Part shown: in pieces, positions 54,322 through 62,914 of the stretch
Layout: each line of letters opens with the position of its first letter
Position numbering within the stretch: the first letter of the stretch is position 1
Source of the DNA: Colwellia polaris
GTDB taxonomy: Bacteria > Pseudomonadota > Gammaproteobacteria > Enterobacterales > Alteromonadaceae
Length of the DNA stretch: 64,000 nucleotides
Assembly (NCBI RefSeq): GCF_002104515.1
Contig: NZ_NBOE01000004.1
Span: 186,001 to 250,000 of the forward strand
Direction of reading: 5' to 3'
Translations under genes and position numbers: made by a program
Notes under the pieces: generated by a model
Databases searched by the model: none
Told to the model about the DNA's origin: nothing
The model's input: the letters and a program-made list of their open reading frames with translations, nothing else

Positions 54322-56226
54322 CTAAGCCACAATACTACAAACAGGTTGCTTTTTTTCTGCTTGGTTTATAGTTTCAATTGTTGGTTTGTAATCAAGTGGT
54401 GCCGCGATTAATATTTGACGAATTTTAGCTTCATCTTCATCACACATAGCGTCTTTTAATTGATCAATTATTTTTGCCACATCACTATAATGCAATGAAC
54501 GCTCGTTGGCGGTTAATATACGCTGGTGTTTAGTTTTACTTGCCTGATCACCAATAAGTAATTCCTCGTACAGTTTTTCCCCCGGTCGTAAACCGCTGTA
54601 CTGTATTTCAATATCACCGAGTGGGTTGGCAACATCTTTAACTGTTAAGCCCATTAAATGCGTCATTTTATATGCTAAGTCGACTATTTTTACTGGTTTA
54701 CCCATGTCTAATACAAAAACGTCACCACCAGTGCCCATAGCTCCTGCTTGAATTACTAACTGTGCAGCTTCTGGAATGGTCATAAAGTAACGAATAATAT
54801 CGGGATGGGTAATGGTGATAGGGCCGCCACGCTTAATTTGCTTTTTAAATAGCGGTACTACTGAGCCAGAAGAGCCTAATACATTGCCAAAACGTACCAT
54901 GATAAAACGCGTGTTATGATCTTTTTTAGCAAAACCTTGTAGTACCAATTCAGCTAAGCGTTTAGTGGCACCCATTACATTGGTAGGCCTTACTGCTTTA
55001 TCGGTAGAAATAAGCACGAAAGTCTCTACTTCACAGTAGATAGCAGCTTGAGCGATTTCATATGTGCCCAATACGTTATTAGTTACCCCAGCAATAACGT
55101 TATTCTCAACCATAGGAACATGTTTGTATGCCGCGGCATGATAGATAGTTTGTACTTTGTGCTTATGAAAAATATGGCTCATTAACATGCCATTTTGCAC
55201 ATTGCCAATTAAAGGCTCTATGTGCAGAAGGTTAAGGCTTTCTGCTAAAGTTTCAGTTAATTCTTGGTGAATTTCGTATAATAACGCCTCACTCACATCA
55301 AGTAATATCAGTGCCTTGGGCTTGTTTAGTACGATTTGTCGACACAGCTCTTTACCTATTGAACCACCAGCACCCGACACCATAACGACTTTGTCAGTAA
55401 TATTGGCACTGAGTAATTCTGCAATGGGCTCAACCGGCTTGCGGCCAAGTAATTCATCAACAGAAACTTCTCTTAATTCATCTATACCACGTTTGCCCGA
55501 TACTATATCTGACATGTCAGGCACAATTAATAACTCAAGGGCATAGGGCTCTAAGTGCGCAACAATTTGCTTTAAGCGCGCTGGGTCAACGGTAGGTATG
55601 GCAATTAATACTTTGAATTGACCATGCTTTTTAATTAACTTTGCAATATCTTGATGCGAGTGGATTTTAAGCCCTAAAACTCTACGACCTACATAGCGTT
55701 TCTTTTCATCTAGAAAAGCTAATGGTTGATACTTTTTACCTTGAGATAAGGCATGCACCAGTTGCCTGCCTGCACTACTGGCGCCGTAGATAACCACACC
55801 TTCTCGTTCATCAAATAAATTCTTTCTTGAAATTATGCTAACTAATGCTCTTGCCCCAGCAATGTTGATACTGGCAATAACGAAAAATACTATCGGTACA
55901 GAACGAGGAATGAATGCGTCAAAAACTAGGCTGCTTAAATAAAAAATAAAACAGGCAACAAGCAGTAATACTTGAACTTTGAGGAAGGCTTTGGCATTGA
56001 AAAACCGTACAAAAGAGCTGTAAACATCGAAAATATAAAACAGTGTTAGTGTTGATGTTGCTACTGCAACGAAAGCAATGTTTTCGTGAAGAGAAAATTC
56101 AATATTCTCGATACCTAAGCGAATAATATAAGCAAAATAAAATGCTACTGCTAGAGAGAATAAATCGTATATTACTGCTAATAACAACTTAATAGCACTT
56201 GGAATTAAGTCAATTCGTCTAACCAT
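54322..56226 (-). CDS. NDP-sugar 4,6-dehydratase, PglF/WbpM-like
   Basis: A 634-aa membrane dehydratase. Four N-terminal helices (residues 12-125) anchor it, followed by a first Rossmann fold (VIYGASSAGRQLV at 145-157). The catalytic SDR domain starts with VSGAGGSIGKEL at 283-294. The usual Tyr-x3-Lys is Met-x3-Lys (M418 and K422 in STDKAVRPTNVMGATKR), as in the WbpM/FlaA1/PglF group. It should convert UDP-GlcNAc to the 4-keto-6-deoxy sugar, the first step toward bacillosamine or related sugars. Last gene of the leftward sugar operon. Confidence 0.93.
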   Translation of the reverse strand: MVRRIDLIPSAIKLLLAVIYDLFSLAVAFYFAYIIRLGIENIEFSLHENIAFVAVATSTLTLFYIFDVYSSFVRFFNAKAFLKVQVLLLVACFIFYLSSLVFDAFIPRSVPIVFFVIASINIAGARALVSIISRKNLFDEREGVVIYGASSAGRQLVHALSQGKKYQPLAFLDEKKRYVGRRVLGLKIHSHQDIAKLIKKHGQFKVLIAIPTVDPARLKQIVAHLEPYALELLIVPDMSDIVSGKRGIDELREVSVDELLGRKPVEPIAELLSANITDKVVMVSGAGGSIGKELCRQIVLNKPKALILLDVSEALLYEIHQELTETLAESLNLLHIEPLIGNVQNGMLMSHIFHKHKVQTIYHAAAYKHVPMVENNVIAGVTNNVLGTYEIAQAAIYCEVETFVLISTDKAVRPTNVMGATKRLAELVLQGFAKKDHNTRFIMVRFGNVLGSSGSVVPLFKKQIKRGGPITITHPDIIRYFMTIPEAAQLVIQAGAMGTGGDVFVLDMGKPVKIVDLAYKMTHLMGLTVKDVANPLGDIEIQYSGLRPGEKLYEELLIGDQASKTKHQRILTANERSLHYSDVAKIIDQLKDAMCDEDEAKIRQILIAAPLDYKPTIETINQAEKKQPVCSIVA

Positions 56227-56253
56227 GAAAATGTACCCTACTACACGCCGTTT

Positions 56254-56272
56254 TTAATGCAAACTGCATTAA
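56254..56272. repeat. Perfect short palindrome upstream of the dehydratase gene
   Basis: TTAATGCA and TGCATTAA arms with a 3-nt centre, 28 bp before the dehydratase start. The arm length fits a dimeric repressor site; a weak hairpin is the alternative. Confidence 0.45.
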
Positions 56273-56363
56273 CGATCTTGATTAAGTATTCTTGCAACAT
56301 ATGGTTACATTGTCATTACTTAATTTAACAAATGCTATAGATATTTACTCTCGATACAGCGAT

Positions 56364-57545
56364 TTACAGTTTGTTATTAATAATATCAAGCGCTTGGGTG
56401 AGTGATTCACACACATTACTTATTTCACTATTAGTAATTGTTGGGTGCACTAAGAACATTAAACTTGTTTCACCAAGCATTTTTGCTTGTTTTAACGCCA
56501 CTTTTGGCTGAAGCTCTGTATTATCGAAAGCCTTTTCTTTATAAACTTCTGAGCAGCTTCCAGAATAACAAGGTACATTAAGCGCATTAATTGCAGTGAG
56601 AACATCGTCTCGTAAGACACCTGCAGGTAGTTTGCTTTGATCGACAAATACGTAACACTTGTAGTAAGCATGTTGAATATAATTTGGCACTGTTGGTACG
56701 ATTAACCATGAATATTGACGACATACTTGGAATATTTTTTCCGCATTTTCATTACGTAGTTTGGTCCAAGTTGGCATACGCTTAAGCTGGATGCGACCAA
56801 TTGCTGATTGCATTTCAGTAAGGCGCCAATTGGTACCAAAACTCTCATGTAACCAACGATAACCAGGTGGGTGCTGTTTTTCATAAACCGCCGCATACGA
56901 TTTTCCATGATCTTTAAAAGCCCATGCTTTGCGCCAAAGGTTTTCGTCGTTAGTTGTTAACATTCCACCTTCACCACCCGTGGTCATTATTTTATCTTGG
57001 CAAAATGACCAAGCACCAATATGGCCAATACTTCCAACCGATTTTCCTTTGTACTTGGTACCATGAGCTTGCGCGCAATCTTCTATTACATATAAATTAT
57101 GCCGCGTGGCTAGTGCCATAATATCATCCATTTCACAAGGCCAACCGGCTAAGTGAACACATATAATGGCTTTGGTTTTATCGGTTATTACGGGGTTAAT
57201 TGTTGCAGCGCTAATGTTTTGACTGTCAAGTTCAACATCGGCAAAAATAGGCGTTGCACCCGCATTAATAATACTACTGATGGAAGCGATAAAGGTTCTG
57301 GAAGTTACAATAACTTCATCACCTTGGCTAATATTTAAAGCATGTAAAGCCAAGTCTAACGCCAAAGTACCATTAGCAACGGCCACGGCATATTTACAGT
57401 CAGTATACTCGGCAAACTCTTTTTCAAACTCTCGGCCTTGTTGGCCAGTCCAGTAATTAACTTTATTTGATTGTAAAACTTGGCTAACCGCAGTTATTTC
57501 TTCTTCGCTAAAGCTAGGCCATGGTGACAGATGCGTATTGAGCAC
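56364..57545 (-). CDS. DegT/DnrJ-family PLP aminotransferase, PglE-like
   Basis: A 393-aa aminotransferase that should add an amino group at C4 of the keto sugar made by the dehydratase. The PLP site is intact, with the Schiff-base Lys K185 in WSFCQDKIMTTGGEGGM and IEDCAQAHG at 154-162. Other family segments include VANGTLALDLAL and FGTNWRLTEMQSAIGRIQL. It lies between the acetyltransferase and dehydratase genes in a biosynthetically sensible order. Confidence 0.92.
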   Translation of the reverse strand: MLNTHLSPWPSFSEEEITAVSQVLQSNKVNYWTGQQGREFEKEFAEYTDCKYAVAVANGTLALDLALHALNISQGDEVIVTSRTFIASISSIINAGATPIFADVELDSQNISAATINPVITDKTKAIICVHLAGWPCEMDDIMALATRHNLYVIEDCAQAHGTKYKGKSVGSIGHIGAWSFCQDKIMTTGGEGGMLTTNDENLWRKAWAFKDHGKSYAAVYEKQHPPGYRWLHESFGTNWRLTEMQSAIGRIQLKRMPTWTKLRNENAEKIFQVCRQYSWLIVPTVPNYIQHAYYKCYVFVDQSKLPAGVLRDDVLTAINALNVPCYSGSCSEVYKEKAFDNTELQPKVALKQAKMLGETSLMFLVHPTITNSEISNVCESLTQALDIINNKL

Positions 57546-57562
57546 AGGTGATCCTATAAAAT

Positions 57563-58201
57563 TTAAATGAGTGAACGAACAGGGAGGGCAGGTACGCCCA
57601 TGTACAGTTGATTACTTTGGGTAGATTTTGTGATTACTGCGCCTGCACCAGATTGGGTGTTTGGGGCAATGGTAATATATTCAACAACGGCACTGCCGAT
57701 ACCCAACCATGATAATTTGCCAACCTTAACACCGCCGGCAATATTGACTCCTGGAGAAATATGGCAATAAGCCTGAATATGACAATCGTGATCTATAGTT
57801 GCCGCGGTGTTAATAATACAACCTTCATCAATGCGTGCGCCAATATTAACCACAGCATTGGCAAAAATAACGACGCCATAGCTAATCGAACTATGTTGGC
57901 TAACAAAGGCCGTAGGATGAATTAATGTTGCTAGGTGGCACTGTTTGGCCACGAGCTGCGCTATTAATTTAGCCCGTATTGTGTTGCTGCCAATAGCAAC
58001 AATAAAATCGGCGTTTTCACGGTAATTAACCCAGTTGGCGGTAGGGCCAGACACTTGCCAATGGCTATTCGCGTTGAGTTTATCTAAGCAGTCATCAAGA
58101 AATATAATGTTATTGTAGTAACCTAGGCTTAAGGCACAGTCGGCGACAACCAAGCCATGACCACCAGCACCAATAATTACTAAAGTTTTGTTTTTATTCA
58201 T
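57563..58201 (-). CDS. Sugar acetyltransferase, PglD-like
   Basis: A 212-aa left-handed beta-helix acetyltransferase with a small N-terminal Rossmann-like domain (IIGAGGHGLVVADCALSLGY). The hexapeptide region includes INTAATIDHDCHIQAYCHISPG, where the first His is the probable general base, as in PglD and NeuD. It should N-acetylate the 4-amino sugar. It overlaps the sugar-phosphate transferase gene by 4 bp (ATGA). Confidence 0.9.
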   Translation of the reverse strand: MNKNKTLVIIGAGGHGLVVADCALSLGYYNNIIFLDDCLDKLNANSHWQVSGPTANWVNYRENADFIVAIGSNTIRAKLIAQLVAKQCHLATLIHPTAFVSQHSSISYGVVIFANAVVNIGARIDEGCIINTAATIDHDCHIQAYCHISPGVNIAGGVKVGKLSWLGIGSAVVEYITIAPNTQSGAGAVITKSTQSNQLYMGVPALPVRSLI

Positions 58202-58800
58202 GATTGGCCTGTAAATTTGCTCATGGTAGCTTCACCTTCGGCGTTAATGTCGGCTTGTGAGAAAACCTTTTTAATGGTCAGGTAGATAATTTTAATATCT
58301 AACCACAAAGATTGGTTCTCAACATACCAAACATCGAGTTCGAATTTTTCTTGCCAGCTGATCGCGTTACGGCCATTAACCTGTGCCCAGCCGGTAATAC
58401 CTGGTTTTACGTCATGCCTTTTTGCTTGTACTTCAGAATATAATGGCAAGTATTCAATCAGTAACGGTCGAGGACCCACTAAGCTCATATCACCTTTTAG
58501 TACGGACAAAAGTCCTGGTAGTTCATCTAAACTGGAATTTCTGAGTTTTATGCCAAAAGGCGTTAAACGTTCTTGATCTGGTAAAATATTACCATTTTTG
58601 TCTTGAGCATCTCGCATGGAACGAAATTTTTTCATGGTAAAGATTTGACCATTCAATCCAGGACGTTTTTGGCTGAAAAGTACTGGTTTACCAAGGTTTT
58701 TAGCAACTTTAAAAGCAACAAAAATATATACAGGTGAGAGAATAATTAGCGCTGATAAGGCCGCTAATATATCAATAATTCGTTTGATAATTTTATACAT
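58198..58800 (-). CDS. Initiating phosphoglycosyl transferase, PglC-like
   Basis: A 200-aa monotopic transferase that moves a sugar-1-phosphate onto undecaprenyl phosphate, starting the repeat unit. One reentrant N-terminal helix (about 8-30) precedes VLFSQKRPGLNGQIFTMKKFRSM. The catalytic Asp-Glu pair is D92-E93 in SSLDELPGL, and VGPRPL follows. The size is that of the minimal PglC core, without the extra membrane domain of WcaJ or WbaP. First gene of the leftward operon. Confidence 0.93.
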   Translation of the reverse strand: MYKIIKRIIDILAALSALIILSPVYIFVAFKVAKNLGKPVLFSQKRPGLNGQIFTMKKFRSMRDAQDKNGNILPDQERLTPFGIKLRNSSLDELPGLLSVLKGDMSLVGPRPLLIEYLPLYSEVQAKRHDVKPGITGWAQVNGRNAISWQEKFELDVWYVENQSLWLDIKIIYLTIKKVFSQADINAEGEATMSKFTGQS

Positions 58801-58886
58801 AATAACTGGCCAGCCTTCAGGAAACCGAAAGCTGAAATGTTCCGTTTTCGCTTTTTGACTTTATTTTCCAATATAACAGGAGTAAA

Positions 58887-59366
58887 TTGAACAGTACAAT
58901 AATAACAAATCGATTTTCATATCTAAGTTTTCTTATGCACGCTGTTGTTCGTTTATATTATTTATCACGTTGGTGCTATTTAAAAAAAATCCCTTTATTA
59001 CCAAAACTAATTCACTATTTTATTCGTATTATTTTTGCCTGTGACGTTAAGTATACCGCCGAAATTGGTGAAAACGTTGGTTTCTTCCATAATGGCTTGG
59101 GTGTTGTAATTCATAAGCACGCTAAAATAGGTGACGGTACCTGTTTATACCAAAATGTTACCATAGGTGGGAATGGTAAATCTGAAGCAGAAAATGGTAT
59201 TCCCGTGATCGGTAAAAATGTATTTATTGGTGCCGGAGCGGTAATACTAGGTCCTGTTACCATTGGAGATAATGCTCGCATTGGTGCTAATTCGGTCGTA
59301 TTAAATGACGTTGCAGCAAATACTACCGTGGTAGGATCTCCGGCTAAGATAATTACAAAACGCTAA
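58887..59366 (+). CDS. Serine-acetyltransferase-like hexapeptide protein
   Basis: A 159-aa left-handed beta-helix acyltransferase. A TTG start at 58887 follows AGGAG; the next in-frame ATG is at 58935. The C-terminal coils read LGVVIHKHAKIGDGTCLYQNVTIGG and NARIGANSVVLNDVAANTTVVGSPAKII, as in CysE-type enzymes. Its place at the head of the glycosyltransferase operon suggests it acetylates a polysaccharide sugar, not serine. Confidence 0.82.
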   Translation: MNSTIITNRFSYLSFLMHAVVRLYYLSRWCYLKKIPLLPKLIHYFIRIIFACDVKYTAEIGENVGFFHNGLGVVIHKHAKIGDGTCLYQNVTIGGNGKSEAENGIPVIGKNVFIGAGAVILGPVTIGDNARIGANSVVLNDVAANTTVVGSPAKIITKR

Positions 59367-59375
59367 GGTATAGAT

Positions 59376-60512
59376 GTGAATAAACCTAATAAAATAAGCG
59401 TTTTACATGTGTTTATGAATTTAAACCTAGGCGGTGCAGAAAGCCGTATTATGGATTTATTTCGTAGCCAAGACCCTGATGTTTTGACCAATGACTTTGT
59501 CATCATGACCGATGAGCATTGTTATTTTACTGATGAAGTTCTCGATAAAGGCGGTAATATCCATGTAATTGATAGTCCGCGTAAGGGAATTGTCAAAAAT
59601 CTTAGGCAGTTATATCAACTACTCAAGACTAACCCTCAATATGATGCGCTGCACGCCCATACTTCTTACTATTCTGGTTTGTGTGTTTTTATTGCTTTTT
59701 TGGCAGGCATTCCAGCGAGAATAACCCATGCTCGCAATACGAGTACTGGCGCAAATAATTTATCATCTAAAGTTATGCTACTGGTAGGTCGATTGCTAAG
59801 TTCGGCATTTGCTACTAAACGTTTTGCTATTTCAACCGACGCTGGCATTTTTTTGTATGGTAAGGGCAAAAACAAAAGACATTTTGAAGTGGTGCCTAAT
59901 GCTTTTGATTTTCGCAAAGTAAGACATAAAAGTGCTATTAATGATCAAGAAAAAATAACATTCAACCTCAAGCCTAATCAACTTAATATTGTTTGTGTTG
60001 GCCGTTTTTATACGGTTAAAAATCATGATTTTTTATTATCAGTGATCAGTAAATTCGTGCAAGTACGCCAAGATTTTTGTTTGCACTTAATTGGTGATGG
60101 CGAGCTAAAAGAAAAACTACAAGCTCAGGTTATAGCTTTGAAACTTGAAAACCATGTAAAGTTTTGGGGTAAAAGAGCTGATGTGGATCAGTTATTGTCT
60201 TTATTTGATGTGATGGTGATGACTTCAAAAAATGAGGGTCTTGGTGTTGCCGCATTAGAAGCACAAGCCGCTGGGTTGCCTTGTGTGTTATCAACGGGTA
60301 TTCCTGAAGAAGCCGATATGAGGTTGGGGTTATGTCGTTATATTGATTTAAATGCTGGGTTTGAGCCTTGGGTAAAAGCCATTGAAGAACAAGCTGAGTT
60401 AGCAACCGTGAGTAAAGTGGTGATTGACCAACAATTTGAACAACGTGGTTACAGTTTATCAGCAACTCGTCAGCGCTATTTGGATGCATATTTACGTAAT
60501 GAAAAAAATTAG
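59376..60512 (+). CDS. GT4-type glycosyltransferase
   Basis: A 378-aa GT-B glycosyltransferase starting at GTG (59376) with AAGG upstream. The N-terminal domain begins VLHVFMNLNLGGAESRIMDL, and the donor-binding domain has IVCVGRFYTVKNHDFLL and the EGLGVAALEAQAAGLPCVLS loop typical of family 4. It adds one sugar to the growing lipid-linked repeat; donor and linkage are unknown. It overlaps the next gene by 14 bp. Confidence 0.9.
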   Translation: MNKPNKISVLHVFMNLNLGGAESRIMDLFRSQDPDVLTNDFVIMTDEHCYFTDEVLDKGGNIHVIDSPRKGIVKNLRQLYQLLKTNPQYDALHAHTSYYSGLCVFIAFLAGIPARITHARNTSTGANNLSSKVMLLVGRLLSSAFATKRFAISTDAGIFLYGKGKNKRHFEVVPNAFDFRKVRHKSAINDQEKITFNLKPNQLNIVCVGRFYTVKNHDFLLSVISKFVQVRQDFCLHLIGDGELKEKLQAQVIALKLENHVKFWGKRADVDQLLSLFDVMVMTSKNEGLGVAALEAQAAGLPCVLSTGIPEEADMRLGLCRYIDLNAGFEPWVKAIEEQAELATVSKVVIDQQFEQRGYSLSATRQRYLDAYLRNEKN

Positions 60513-61602
60513 AATATTGCAGGTTATTCCTGCGCTGACCTTAGGCGGTATATCGTCTGTGGTGATGAATTGGTATCGACATTTAGATGACAGCAAATAT
60601 CAGTTTGATTTTATTAGTTTTAATGATGGTCCACTCAGAGCTGAAATTACAGCACTTGGGGGGAATATATTTATTATTCCTACGATAAAGCAAAAACCTT
60701 TTCAGCACTTAAAAGCGCTAAATGAAATTCTTTCCAACCAGAATAAGTACGATGTTGTGCATGTACATAACAGCTTTAAAAATGGTGTTTTACTGGGGTT
60801 GGCAAAACAAAAAGGTATTAAGGTAAGAGTGTGTCACTCTCATACCAGTGGTGTTGAAAACAAATTTTTATTGCCATTTATGTCGTTATTTAAAGCAATT
60901 GTTACTCGCGCAAGTAATGTGCATTTAGCCTGCGGTAAGGAAGCGGGTGAGTTTTTGTATGGCAATAAGTCTTTTACGGTGATCAATAATGCTATATCAG
61001 TACAGCGATATTTAGCAGATAAACAAGATACGAATAACATAAAAACGCAGTTTTCTTTACCAAAGAATAAACAATTAGTGTTACATGTTGGGCGTTTTTC
61101 AATAGTAAAAAATCATCAGTTTTTATTAGAGCTAGCAAAAGATAAAACACTCAACCCTGCTATACATTTTGTTTGTGTTGGCGAAGGGCCATTAAAAGCC
61201 GATTTTGCTGAAGCTATTCAACAAGAAGCTGTGCAGGCTCGTTTCACGTTATTAACTGCAACACCTGATATACCTTTATTATTAAAAAGTGCAGATGCTT
61301 TTATTATGCCGTCGCTATTTGAAGGCATATCGGTAGCTTTATTAGAAGCACAAGCAGCCGCGCTACCTTGTTTAATTTCAAATACAATCGCGAAAGCATC
61401 AGACATGGGTTTAGCGCTAGTAACTTTTAACCCGCTTGACGATCTATCACCTTGGCTGATGCAATTAAATAATTTACCTTTGGTTGAGTTAACCGCAGAT
61501 AAAGTTACTGAAGCATTTTTAGAGAAAGGTTTTTCTACCGAAAGCGTGTTAGCACAATTAACCAATATTTATAGCTCGCGTGATAAGTATGCTCGCAACT
61601 AA
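60499..61602 (+). CDS. GT4-type glycosyltransferase
   Basis: A 367-aa GT-B enzyme resembling EpsF-type transferases. I placed the start at the ATG 60499 (MKKIRILQVIPALTLGGISS), which overlaps the previous gene's end, not at the upstream ATG 60424. The donor site is VLHVGRFSIVKNHQFLLEL and SLFEGISVALLEAQAAALPCL. It shares clear sequence similarity with its neighbour, so the two probably arose by duplication. Confidence 0.9.
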   Translation: MKKIRILQVIPALTLGGISSVVMNWYRHLDDSKYQFDFISFNDGPLRAEITALGGNIFIIPTIKQKPFQHLKALNEILSNQNKYDVVHVHNSFKNGVLLGLAKQKGIKVRVCHSHTSGVENKFLLPFMSLFKAIVTRASNVHLACGKEAGEFLYGNKSFTVINNAISVQRYLADKQDTNNIKTQFSLPKNKQLVLHVGRFSIVKNHQFLLELAKDKTLNPAIHFVCVGEGPLKADFAEAIQQEAVQARFTLLTATPDIPLLLKSADAFIMPSLFEGISVALLEAQAAALPCLISNTIAKASDMGLALVTFNPLDDLSPWLMQLNNLPLVELTADKVTEAFLEKGFSTESVLAQLTNIYSSRDKYARN

Positions 61603-62914
61603 ATTATCGCAACTATTGAAGGTAGAGGTTGGGTTATGCGCTTTGCTTATTGTGTTATATGGCATCACTAATAGCGCACCTTTATTATTAATTGTTGTGC
61701 TAATTGGTGTTATTTGTGCATTTTTATTACCCTTTGGGCGTAGCATTCAATTAGCTATTTTTTTGTTGCCTTGTACGGAAGTTTTTACCCAGTCACCTTA
61801 TATTTCCATATCATTACTTACTTGCATTTTTCTGGCGATGTTTGGTCGATATTTAATGACGCATGTGGCACATACACATTACTCTCAGCCTGGCTTGTTA
61901 TTAATGTTATTGGTACTTGTGTATGAGCTAATGCATATATTATATAACCCAGCAATGGCTTCATTTGTAACTGTGCGTTGGTCTATATTTTTTATTTTTA
62001 CGTCCTTGCTTTTATTTGATAAGAATAAATATTGTACGTTTTCTCAGTTGCGTTTTGTGTTGTTATGCGGGGTAATTACCTCAACACTGTTTGGTTTAGT
62101 GCATCAGTATTTTGGTGCTGCAGCTGCACACTCTGTGAAAACTATTGCTCGATTTGCAGGTGGTGCGGGTGATCCTAATAACTTTGGGTTGTTTTGTTTA
62201 TTACTGATTTATTTCTACTTACCCGTAGTACCAAGAGCAAAGGTCTCGAGATCAACATTTTTAATTATTTTACTTATGCTAGCTTTTGGGGCACTTACCG
62301 TATCTCGTAGTTTTTTTATTGTTGCGACTTTAAGTTTATTTACCTATTTTATTTTTTATTTTCGTTCGGCAATAGGCGATATCTTTGTAAGATTCCTGCT
62401 GTTATTAAATTTTCTCCTGATATTATTTTGTTTATATTGGATAAGCGGTGCGTCGTTTATCGGCGATTTAGATATATTTGTTCGATTCAATGGCAATAAT
62501 TTATCCGACTTAACGGGCTCTCGAAGTGATATATTACAAGCTTATCTGCAATTATTTTTAGATTTACCTTATAATTTTGTGCTATTTGGTGCCGGCATTA
62601 ATGGTTACTTAGTGCATTATAATCACTATTTTTTACAGGCTGGCCTATTTAACGAAGTTGTAGGGCCGCACAATACCTTACTTGAAATAATGATAAGTTT
62701 TGGCGTAATAGGTTTTACCTTGTTTGCAACTTATATCTATTTCGGCTTTCGGGCAGAAAGGAACCGTGTAGCTAGTAGTCATATATTTCGTTTAGCTTGG
62801 TTACCCATTTTAGTCTTTTTATTATACTGCTTTAGCCTGCAAAACATTGGAAAATATAGTGGATACTTTATATTAATGTTGATCGTATATAACACCTATA
62901 GAAAAGACACCTAG
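61589..62914 (+). CDS. O-antigen polymerase/ligase-like membrane protein (Wzy candidate)
   Basis: A 441-aa protein of ten or more helices. The large loop and following motif (GSRSDILQAYLQLF, FGAGINGYLVHYNHYF, VGPHNTLLEIMISFGVIGF) match the Wzy_C-type polymerase/ligase family, including the PHN element. Its place between glycosyltransferases and a flippase gene favours a Wzy polymerase over a WaaL ligase. The start used is the ATG at 61589; a GTG at 61580 is also possible. Confidence 0.85.
   Translation: MLATKLSQLLKVEVGLCALLIVLYGITNSAPLLLIVVLIGVICAFLLPFGRSIQLAIFLLPCTEVFTQSPYISISLLTCIFLAMFGRYLMTHVAHTHYSQPGLLLMLLVLVYELMHILYNPAMASFVTVRWSIFFIFTSLLLFDKNKYCTFSQLRFVLLCGVITSTLFGLVHQYFGAAAAHSVKTIARFAGGAGDPNNFGLFCLLLIYFYLPVVPRAKVSRSTFLIILLMLAFGALTVSRSFFIVATLSLFTYFIFYFRSAIGDIFVRFLLLLNFLLILFCLYWISGASFIGDLDIFVRFNGNNLSDLTGSRSDILQAYLQLFLDLPYNFVLFGAGINGYLVHYNHYFLQAGLFNEVVGPHNTLLEIMISFGVIGFTLFATYIYFGFRAERNRVASSHIFRLAWLPILVFLLYCFSLQNIGKYSGYFILMLIVYNTYRKDT

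Noticed and set aside
58801-58886. RfaH ops/JUMPstart element before the polysaccharide genes
   Set aside because: Looked for GGCGGTAG in the divergent gap and did not find it.
60130-60489. 119-aa minus-strand ORF in the glycosyltransferase gene
   Set aside because: Lies wholly inside a strongly supported GT4 gene and has no motif; shadow frame.
61218-61565. 115-aa minus-strand ORF in the second glycosyltransferase
   Set aside because: Shadow of the GT4 coding frame with low-complexity composition.
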